Made by a program: the position numbers and the translations under genes. Below the pieces are notes generated by a model. The model saw only the letters and a program-made list of their open reading frames with translations. It was not told where the DNA came from and ran no database searches. From positions 1 through 21,194 of IMG/VR virus record IMGVR_UViG_3300025887_000174: a stretch of 21,194 bases of DNA. One strand, written 5' to 3'. This DNA comes from a virus. Below are positions 1 to 8,900 of this stretch, in pieces (within the stretch, counting starts at the first letter, position 1; every line of letters begins with the position of its first letter).

Positions 1-561
1 AAAAACAACAGTCACTAGATTCCCAACTTTTGTGTAGTAGCCATTAGCCACGTTGATTGTTGCGCCAGAACCAGCAGCAGGTGTCCAAGTCGGAGTCCAA
101 GTTCCTTCCTCATAGTCATCGAGCAACTCGGATGTCATACCTGCGGCTTGACCGTCAGCAGAGAAGTCGATGCCTTTACCTGCTGTGCCGATGATGAGGT
201 TGCCTCTATTTACAGTAAGGCCATAAAAACCACCTCTAGCAATTTCAGTTGGCACGTCTGCTATTAAACTTTTTAGAACAAAGCCACCATTTGTCAAGTC
301 ATCGTTATAAGCACCAAACGTTGCTAGTTGTTTATCAGCACCAAATGAGCTACATGAAAACTCCCCGCCACGAATAAAAGCTGGCGTTAAAGCAGAAGCT
401 GCGCCATTTAGCGCAAGTGATGTAGCTGATACAGCACGACCAGCCGTTACGTTAGCAATAGACACCTGTTTAGTTGCACCACTTTGCACAATCGGCAATA
501 CTTCTGTGCCAACAAGAGGTGTAGTAGATGCAGGTAATGCAGAAATTTTGGCATCAGCCAT
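1..561 (-). CDS. Tail fibre-like / receptor-binding protein, C-terminus off window
   Basis: This is an open frame of 187 codons from ATG at 561 running off the left edge with no stop. It begins MADAKISALPAS and is low in complexity and rich in Ala, Thr, Gly and Ser. At residues 149-159 it carries DYEEGTWTPTW, followed by a GYYTKVGNLVTV segment. This combination recurs near the ends of many phage tail-fibre and distal tail proteins, and I recognise it from those families. An AAAGGA Shine-Dalgarno lies 8 bases before the ATG, and the gap to the preceding gene is 11 bases. It directly follows the tailspike and a small gene, so it is probably a second host-contact protein or a spike accessory. 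The receptor-binding end is not visible, so specificity cannot be read. The family assignment rests on the motif only. Confidence 0.72.
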   Translation of the reverse strand, partial: MADAKISALPASTTPLVGTEVLPIVQSGATKQVSIANVTAGRAVSATSLALNGAASALTPAFIRGGEFSCSSFGADKQLATFGAYNDDLTNGGFVLKSLIADVPTEIARGGFYGLTVNRGNLIIGTAGKGIDFSADGQAAGMTSELLDDYEEGTWTPTWTPAAGSGATINVANGYYTKVGNLVTVVF

Positions 562-572
562 GATTTAATCCT

Positions 573-743
573 TTATTTTCCAAGACGTTTTGGGTCATCA
601 GCTAAATACTGACCGCCATCATAACCAATTACAACTTCAGCCTCATGCTCTGTTGCACCTTCAGGCAATGGATTGCTACCTTTGAGGTCATCCCAATCGC
701 CAATGTTAATAAGGCTACCATCTTTATCTTTAATAATTTTCAT
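573..743 (-). CDS. Conserved-looking small protein of unknown function, 56 aa
   Basis: This short acidic protein starts MKIIKDKDGSLINIG and ends DDPKRLGK. I recognise no domain, signal peptide or membrane segment. I chose the ATG at 743 because it forms an ATGA overlap with the tailspike stop codon (TGA at 742-740), a classic translational-coupling junction. An in-frame ATG at 755 would add four residues but has only an AGG touching the start codon. It sits between the tailspike and a tail-fibre-like protein, and its stop is 11 bases from the next start, so it belongs to the receptor-binding cassette. An inferred role would be a small tail-associated protein or chaperone, but nothing in the sequence proves this. 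Confidence 0.62.
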   Translation of the reverse strand: MKIIKDKDGSLINIGDWDDLKGSNPLPEGATEHEAEVVIGYDGGQYLADDPKRLGK

Positions 744-2956
744 TTGGCTACCCATCCTGTATTGCCCGTTCCAGACTCTTTGACGTAAAACGATACCCCC
801 GCACCACCATTCATGTTCATGTAAATAGAACCTTGCGATGCGGTTTTGTTTCCTTCAGGGCTTCCAACGCCAGCAGATATTCCAGAAGACGCTGCAACAG
901 AACCTGTGCCAATTAGCACATCTTTCTGAAAAGCTCTCGACTGATACCACGGGTAAGTTTCTGCGTCATTTTTGTACGCCACACCGTCTCCAGCTTGAGC
1001 ATCAGTAATAAAAGATTTTGACCCCAATGAAAATTCAGGTGCGTCAATAAGTGCAATATTAAATAATTGCGTATGATTCCCATTTTCATCTTCAATCCAA
1101 TCGGTAGGAACAGAAATTGTTGCCCCAGTTGGATTTTCAAGATAAATAATAGCCGCACCGCCAGCCTTATTAACCCTGAATGGTGAATTAGAACCATTGA
1201 TAATTTTATATGACACGGCAGAAGCTGTCGATTCAACAACTTTTGCAAAACCACTATCAACAATTAATGCTCTATCTGGGCTATTTAACGCACCGTCACC
1301 AAAATGTTTCCAACCAGTTAATCGCAGTTGAGTCCCAATTCCAGAAACACCAGAGTTCATATAAATATGCGCGTCACACGGGCCTTCAGTCCATAAATCA
1401 ATAAAATGGTTTGGTACATAACTAGGTGATGTTACTTTAATGTTGTAAAAGCCAACACCATTAGTTGCGTATCCGTTGCGTTCAACAGACCCGCCAATAA
1501 AAGTATTACCGTTTGCTTCGTCAGCAATAATAATTCCGTCACCATCGTTATAAAGTATGCGAGGGCTAATAAAAGTGTTTGCGTTACATGGATACCCTGT
1601 CGTTCCTTCCATCAACATTAATCCGCATCCACCGCAATTTGCAATTTCCAAATCAATAATTGTGCTGTTAGAAGTTTCCCTCAAAATCATACCTTCAGCG
1701 GAACATGAATTTATCACCATTCCAATAATTTTCATGCCTACAGCTCGTAACAAATCCACGCCTACTTGTGAAGTAGTTAAAGCTCTATCACCAATAATCA
1801 TAAAATCTTGCAACGTAATACCTGCTTTGCCGTATTCGCCTGATTTTGTCGCAGGAGCCACATCAAGAATTACACCATCATAGGTACTGTAAATTGCGCT
1901 TGATGATTTTCCTTCGCCTTTTAACGAGACGTTTGGTCGAATTGTGACAGTTGACGTAGTAAGATATTTTCCTTGCGGAAGAACAACCGTCATGCCCCCA
2001 CGAGATTGCCAGCCATAATCATCAAATACTGTTTGTGTAATGATAAATGTATACGCATAATCAATCGCAGCCTGTATAGCAGACGTATCATCCGCCACCC
2101 CATCGCCAACAGCACCAAAGTCTTTGACCGATACTGTTTCACGCAATTTGGTTTGCACGTTTGTGGTGACAGCACCTGTACCTGCTGGTAGATACCTAAC
2201 ATCTTGTGCGTCCGCATCGTAAGATGTATAAACTTCTGCATACCTAGCAAGTATTTGACTAGCAGCAGCTGGTGGTGCGCTAGTAAATGTAAGCGTTGTG
2301 CCGCCAAGCGTGTAATCTACGTTTGGTACCTGTGTTACACCATTGATAGATACATCAATACCAAAAACCGAGCCTGGTGATCTTGTTAATGCAAAATCTG
2401 TTGTAACGCCATTGCCGGTAAACACATCCCCATAAGATGTTTGTTGACCAACAATAGTAATAATGTCAGCTGGGTCAAAGTTTATTACCGCGCTGGCATT
2501 GCTGTTCCATGCTAATAATTTATTGCCAACAGGAGCAGGCAGCTCTGTACTGGTAGTAGGCACCGCAGACAATGGTATCTTTAATGATCTATCATTCTCG
2601 CGTTCATTTTGCTGCACCAGCATTGTAAGCTTGTCTAACGCACGCTCATGCGACTCGGCAGGGAATGGATCATTAGCTAAGTAATCTGTCTCTTGCGTAG
2701 CAGGAACAACCCGCTGAATGACAACACTTACACCAGTAGGTGGCGACACTAGCATAGTGATAGAACCACCAGCCTCATTTCCTGCGCCCGTTACTGTGTA
2801 GTTAGTTGTTAACGTTTGTACAGTTTCAACGCCAGCAGTCGTAATAAGAACAACCTGCAAATGAGAATCAGCAAGAAAATAATAGTTAACTGAAAATACT
2901 TGAGTCGAACCATTTCCTGCGTAAGTAATTTTGTTTACATCTGACGATACAGTCAT
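740..2956 (-). CDS. Tailspike with T7-like attachment head and beta-helix (pectate lyase 3-type) domain
   Basis: This is a 738-residue host-recognition protein. Residues about 8-130 form a beta-rich N-terminal module (ITYAGNGSTQVFSV ... QNERENDRSLKIP) of the type that anchors podovirus fibres or spikes to the tail. Residues 178-240 form a second small beta module (FTGNGVTTDFALTR ...). At 275-299 the VSVKDFGAVGDGVADDT signature opens a right-handed beta-helix of the pectate_lyase_3 class. This fold commonly carries polysaccharide-cleaving activity, but catalytic residues cannot be assigned by eye. The last 40 residues contain GSPEGNKTASQGSIYMN and end TGNTGWVAK, a C-terminal segment shared by many podovirus spikes. 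The frame stays open to 3043, but I chose ATG 2956: it has an AGAGG site 6 bases upstream and follows the preceding stop by 13 bases, and the extra 29 residues would lie inside the giant gene. Confidence 0.88.
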   Translation of the reverse strand: MTVSSDVNKITYAGNGSTQVFSVNYYFLADSHLQVVLITTAGVETVQTLTTNYTVTGAGNEAGGSITMLVSPPTGVSVVIQRVVPATQETDYLANDPFPAESHERALDKLTMLVQQNERENDRSLKIPLSAVPTTSTELPAPVGNKLLAWNSNASAVINFDPADIITIVGQQTSYGDVFTGNGVTTDFALTRSPGSVFGIDVSINGVTQVPNVDYTLGGTTLTFTSAPPAAASQILARYAEVYTSYDADAQDVRYLPAGTGAVTTNVQTKLRETVSVKDFGAVGDGVADDTSAIQAAIDYAYTFIITQTVFDDYGWQSRGGMTVVLPQGKYLTTSTVTIRPNVSLKGEGKSSSAIYSTYDGVILDVAPATKSGEYGKAGITLQDFMIIGDRALTTSQVGVDLLRAVGMKIIGMVINSCSAEGMILRETSNSTIIDLEIANCGGCGLMLMEGTTGYPCNANTFISPRILYNDGDGIIIADEANGNTFIGGSVERNGYATNGVGFYNIKVTSPSYVPNHFIDLWTEGPCDAHIYMNSGVSGIGTQLRLTGWKHFGDGALNSPDRALIVDSGFAKVVESTASAVSYKIINGSNSPFRVNKAGGAAIIYLENPTGATISVPTDWIEDENGNHTQLFNIALIDAPEFSLGSKSFITDAQAGDGVAYKNDAETYPWYQSRAFQKDVLIGTGSVAASSGISAGVGSPEGNKTASQGSIYMNMNGGAGVSFYVKESGTGNTGWVAK

Positions 2957-2969
2957 TTTTTTCCTCTTG
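2957..2969 (-). promoter_or_regulatory. Ribosome binding site that sets the tailspike start
   Basis: The minus strand reads AAGAGGA (2968-2962) followed by five A before the ATG at 2956. It begins right after the TAG stop of the giant ejection protein gene (2972-2970). The match to AGGAGG and the spacing identify 2956, not the in-frame upstream ATG at 3043, as the tailspike start. Confidence 0.75.
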
Positions 2970-5900
2970 CTATTTAGGTACACCAAAAATAAGTGCGGCA
3001 GGATTTTTGGTGCGACCATCTTGAAGTGCATCAATTCCATCAATTATCCTATTTATTTGCCCTGCTGGATAGTGTAGAAGAGTGCCCACTGTTGATACTG
3101 TTGCTTTTCTCAACGCAGTATCTAAATCGCCCTGCGATACTTGCGTCACAAATCTGTTGAAATCAGCCATAAACCTAACCCCAGCTGGCCCACTATAACC
3201 AAATCTTGGATCAAAAGCTGTAGTAAATTCACGCAATCCAACCACTGTACCAAGAAGATATGACAAATGTTCGCGCTGCAACCTTACAATCATGTCTTCA
3301 TCGTCTTCTTCGTCTGTAATGAATGCTTTGGCAGCCTCTCTAATTGCAACGCCAAGCACGACAGGTACACTATAAAGCATAGCAACATCTACCGCTAGTC
3401 TTCCAATAGAAATCGGATCTTTAAAATTAGCGCGACCAAACACTTCTTTGGTTAAATTAAACGTTGTATTAAAGTAAGAATAAAAGTTTGTCCACAGTTT
3501 AAGCAATGGACTACCACGCTGTATAGCAGCTAAATCTTTAATTGAGCCACCACCTTGAGCGTCCAATACAGCTTGGTCAGCCAATGCCACGGCTTTAGCA
3601 GCATCAGCACCATTGGCTAGCGCTTTCTCTTGCGCACCCAGCCAAGTAGGAATATCAACTAGTTTTTGACCTTGAATAATCAACTGAAAAAAACTATCTT
3701 CCAGCACGCCCCAAGCTTGTCTCGCCATAGGGAAACGGCCTTGACGCTGTATCTGATTACGAATTTCGTTAATTTCACGATTCTGAGTCATGTTTCTGGT
3801 GCGCATGAAAGCAGACTGTTCGTAAATGTATTTAGCACTATTCTGCAAACCTACTGCGTCCATACCCCATTTCATCAAACCTTTAGAAATCCATTTAGGG
3901 CCAACCCTAACAAAAGACTGTGTTAAACCTAATGGCTGCATCAAACCAGTCATTAGATTCCAGCCCATGCCAGCAATTGACACACCAGCACGCAAGTGCG
4001 ACATGGATTGCTCAAATGCACTGTTAGCACTAATGTCACCAATAGCAACATCTCGCAACGTACCAACTATCTCGCGATACATTTGATCGCCATAGTTATC
4101 AATAATTTGCTGCTTTAACGTTGTACCATCAACACGATGGTTCATTAACTTATTGGTATCTAGCAAGTATTCACGCAATGCTAAGTCATGGATTACCTCA
4201 CCAACGTGCTCGTAAAGACTAGATAAATCCAGCTTTATAGGTCTATCCAGCTTTTCTAAAACTTCTTTTGTAAACCCGTTCTTTGTTTGGCTGCGCATAT
4301 AGGCGCCAGACTTCATTTGTTGCAACACTTCATCAGCTGACTGAGCTTGGGCTTGTGCTGTCTTTGTTGGATCATACTTAATAGGAAAATAACCGCCAGG
4401 CATCATGCCGTACTTAGTGTTAAAAGGTATTATTTCAGACTTTGTTGGCGCCACACCGTATAAGTTTTGATACTGTGTCTCAATTTTAGGCCAGTAAGAA
4501 TCAATAAATGACCAAATATTTTTGACAACATCCCAGTCGCGCTGGTCTAATGAGCCAAGTATTTCATCAATTTGTGGTTGAGTTAACCCGTTACCGTCCA
4601 TCAACCGCTGGCGGTTTTCTGCTCGCCCCCAGTTTAGGGCTACCATCAATCTACCTTGCAACGTCATAGACTGACCGAGCGTTTTAATGTGCTGCTTTTC
4701 AAAAATACTAGTGCCTCGGTACGCTTTAAATATGTCACGCAAGGCTTTTGTCGCATCAGCTCTATTAACAGCCTGAAAGTCTGCAGATTCGTTTAGTGGA
4801 CGTACAAACGTGTTCCACATAACGCCATCATCTTTCCAGCCATCCATTTGCCGCATCATTGTAGAAAACTTTGTATGCAGCAGCATAAAACCTTTTAGAA
4901 ACCGACCCGGTCTGTCTATTGGTAATGCGCTTTCCAACTTTTTAGCTTGACCGCCTTTTGCGTTTTCTTGCAAAGTTTCAATAGCATTTCTTGATGCTTC
5001 ATCTAGCGTGCGCTTTTCTGCACCACGCAACAGTTTGTTTTTTAACATTGCAACGTGCTCAATGTTTTTAACTGTTTCGTTTACAGCTTGTAATTGGTCA
5101 TACGACAACTGGCGATAATTAATCTGCCTAGCATCCTCTAGCACTGAGGCTGGAATGTTAATAGGCTCTATGCTAAAAACTTCATCATCTTTTGCTTTGG
5201 CTTCGTTACGATCAACAAATGCTTGCAATGTAGCTCTGCGATCAATACGTTTGTTTGGTACTTGCCTAAATTCATACCCGTTTAAAATGGCATCAATCTG
5301 CTCTAAATAGACTTGACCAGCTTTGCCAATTCGTTCACGAGTAGATTTTTTCTCAAACTTGCGCACATAATCAGCAATCTTTTCTGACCTTTCTTTAGCT
5401 TTTGTTGCTTCCAAATACAGAAAATGGTTAAGCAGCTCTTTTTGCTTTGCATCTGCAGCAAGCTGGGCATCACCAGCAATCAATGCCTTTTCAGCATCTT
5501 TACCGTGTTTGCGCTGAGCATTTAAGAATCTTTGTGGCTGAATATCTTTTACTGCAGTCTGACCTATCATGCCAGCAGCTATCTGTCTAAACACTGCAGT
5601 TGGCGGAACTTTTACAGCTTGCCGTAACGCTGTCTTTTCTGCAGCTTGTTTATTGCGTTCAGCTTGTACAAATGGCTTTACTTGCGCTTGCTTACTGCGC
5701 AGTGCACGCAGCTCTATCATTAATACTTTTTCACGCTGGGTATTAAACAATGCAAGCTTGGCTTCATCAGCCATCGTGCCATCTGTCATCATATCGCCAT
5801 GCCGTTCAAGCATAATGCGCTGGGCTTCTGCATTGATATATTCTTTGCGATTAGGCATACCAATCAACGCTTCAATCAACGCATCGCCAGAAGTAAAGTC

Positions 5901-8900
5901 AAACTCTCTAGCGACAACCTCTAACGGAAGCCCATCTTTAGCACTATATACGCGCTGAAACCCTCTTGGAAGCCGCTTAAGGTATTCTTTTCCATAAATA
6001 TTAATTAGGTCTTGCTTGTTTAGCTTGATGTCACCATCTGTTAATGCTTTAAATGCTTTATAAACTTGCAATTCATCAAAGTCTTTTGCAACGCCTTCTT
6101 TAACATTAGCAAGTTGTTCTTTCCACCATTTTTGTTGTTCGCGCTGCAGCTCTACCATTAACTTTAATTGCAACGCTTCTTTAGCATTTTCAGTAGCTTT
6201 GCTAACAGAACCTTTGTATACATCAAATTCTGCCTCTGTCATGCCAGCTGCAGCGGCATCTAAAAACAGTTGGTCAAACGATCCCTCTGCTTTAGCTGCT
6301 TGTATTTCTTGGTCTGTTGCATAAATGCGATCAAACACACCGCGCACTTCATCATTTATTTTTACATCAAGACGCAAAAAGTCTTTGTAAATTACAGTTA
6401 ACCAGTTTTTAAATCTTTGGAATATTGGACGCAGCTCTTCACTTGGCGCCTTACCTTCCATTAAATACAATTCGTGCGCACGCGCAAACTTCTCATGCGC
6501 ATCCACTGCCTTTTGGTACTCAGCTGTGCCAGGCTTCTTACCGTCTAACGTCAGCTCTTTGCGTGATTTAAGACCTAAAAACTTTAGTATTTCAGCATAA
6601 TCACTTAGCAACTGTGGGTTAGCATCCGTACCTTGTGCTAAATCACCAATTACTTCTAAGTAAAAGTGACCTGTTTCGTGCAAGAACGTAGATAAATCAG
6701 CATTTTCTAACAGACTAATATTAAATTTACGGTTTTTGCTAAACTGTATAAACCCGCGCTCTTGTTGATATAGCGCACGATTAAAATCAAACGTAGTCAA
6801 ATCTAGTATTTCAGATGTATATGCTGGTCTTTTACCAGTAGCTGGTTCTATTGTTACAACGCCATCATAACCAGCAGCAACTAATGATTGACTTAAGTCG
6901 CGCCCAGAAACACCATACACATCAAATAAATCTTGCTTCCAATTTGTAGCGTCAAGCACCAATGGGTTTTTAAATGTAATTGAACCAGCAATTACCGAGC
7001 CAGTTGTATCAACTTTTTTTGCATCAGGTACATTAGTTATATAACGACCAGATGGTTCAATGTCACGCTTAAACGTGTCACCAGCTTTTGGCAACCCAAA
7101 CATTTTAGTAGCGCTTTGTGTATTGTGCGCAAAGTCAAACGTGACTGGCTTACCTGTAGCAAATTGATTAAACTGCACAGTTCTATTTTGTAATAACGAT
7201 TCTTGCATTGCTTTAGTAGGCACTGCAAGCAACAAATCTGGAGCGTAACTATCTAGCATTTCTTTGCTAGTTACTAATGTTGGAGCATTGTCTTGCTCTG
7301 GGAAAGCAAAAAATACAAAATCTTGCCCCCACATTTTGTCGCGGTCTAAAATATTTGCTATTGGCACACCCTCTTCTTGCAACAAATTATCTAAATCATC
7401 TTCAGACAATCTATCTAATGTTTCTTGCGTTAGCTGCGGCTGTGCCTGACTTTGAAAAAGAATATTAGTTTGATCTACTGCCAATTGGTTAGCCAATCGC
7501 TGCACCGCCTCTTGACGGTCAAACCCTTCATGAAACTCTACGCGAATATTGTTATCTTCAAGTATCTTGATAACATCTGCGCTTGTATCCAGAGGCACGA
7601 CAGCACCAGCAAACTCGTCAAGCTTAACAATTCGCTGTGGCTTTGCTTCAAAATATGGCACTGGTGTACGCAACAATTGCTCTGCTGCGTTAATTGCAAA
7701 ATCAATATCGTTATTTGTAATGCTTTCAACTTGCTCAAAACCCTGCTTTTTTAAAGCTTGACGCATTGCTTCTGGCGTCTTGTTTTTAATAGTTGAAAAT
7801 GCTGCAATGGCACGCATAGAAGAATCGCGAATTTCAATTGAGCTAGTGTATTCGTGTGGATAACTAGACATCATTTCACGATAGCTTTCTAATGTTGCTT
7901 CTGTTTCCTGTCTCGCGTCAGCAAAATCAATCGGATCAACCAACATTGTTTTGGCTGCTTCCCGCATTTGCTCAATGTCTGAAAACTTAATAGCACTAGC
8001 TGCTTTTGTTTTTGCTGTTCCGTAAGTAGCTGTATCTTCTTGCGCTCTTTGCTCTTTTTTGTTTGTAACAACTTTAATAATGTTGTCCAACGTATAAGGC
8101 ATTTTCTTGCGACCAACAGTAATATACGGGTCTGGAAAACGACTTAATATTGTTTGCTCAACCCAATTTCTAAAATCCTCAAAAATAGGTTCAATTTGCT
8201 TTTCTATGCGGCTGCCAGTTTCGGCTTTGTTAATTTGTGGGCCACGAGCAATACGGGAATACTCTTGCCCAAGCGTTAATGTTGGATTAGCAGAGTATTG
8301 CTGCGTAATGCTATCAATTGCTGCTGAACGAATATTACGGCTTTCATATATAGCGCGGATCATATTAGCTAATTCTGTACGCAACTGGGTTGCTTCAGCG
8401 CTTTCCCTAATTCCTCTGTTTTCTTGCTGCATTACAACATCGTACAAAGGACGCAGTGATTGCACCTGCTCTTCTGTCAAATTAATTGGCGAACGAGATA
8501 AATTACGAATAATATCAACTTGCTGGCCTTGCTGCTGCAGATACAATGCGCGAATAGGGTCAGAGTTTAGCCAAAGTGAAACTAACCGACCACCATTAGG
8601 ATTGCGTGTCGTTAACCCATCTGTTTGTTGTGGCACGCCACCATCAATAATGGCTTCAGCTTGTACAGCAATGTCATACAACGCATCAGCGTCCGCACGA
8701 TTAGGTTTACTCCACTCTGGACTTGGGTAGCGCACTGTGTATGCATCAGAACTAAATACAGGCTCAACAGACGGGTCTACCAAGTCCTTAGAACCAATTA
8801 GTGTAATCTCCCCAAACCCCTCTACCATGCCTTTTGTGTCTGTGACAACCCCTACAGACGGAGATGCTAAGCCGCCCATCTTTGCGGTAAACCTAATATT

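Noticed and set aside
1-561. Diversity-generating retroelement variable repeat, as in phage BPP-1
   Set aside because: No reverse transcriptase or template repeat lies in the window, and the C-terminus of the fibre-like protein, where a variable repeat would be, is outside it.
1557-1883. Plus-strand open frame of 108 codons inside the tailspike gene
   Set aside because: Composition looks like a reverse-strand shadow of beta-helix codons. No Shine-Dalgarno of note and no neighbours in that direction.
2957-3043. Possible 29-residue N-terminal extension of the tailspike
   Set aside because: It would lie inside the giant gene, has no Shine-Dalgarno, and the AGAGG site at 2967-2963 and family-like N-terminus favour the ATG at 2956.
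8107-8730. A 207-codon open frame on the plus strand inside the giant gene
   Set aside because: It is fully antisense to a long coding frame, Cys- and Ser-rich in a way that mirrors the opposite strand's codons, has no recognisable domain and sits against the uniform minus-strand direction. Chance open frame.
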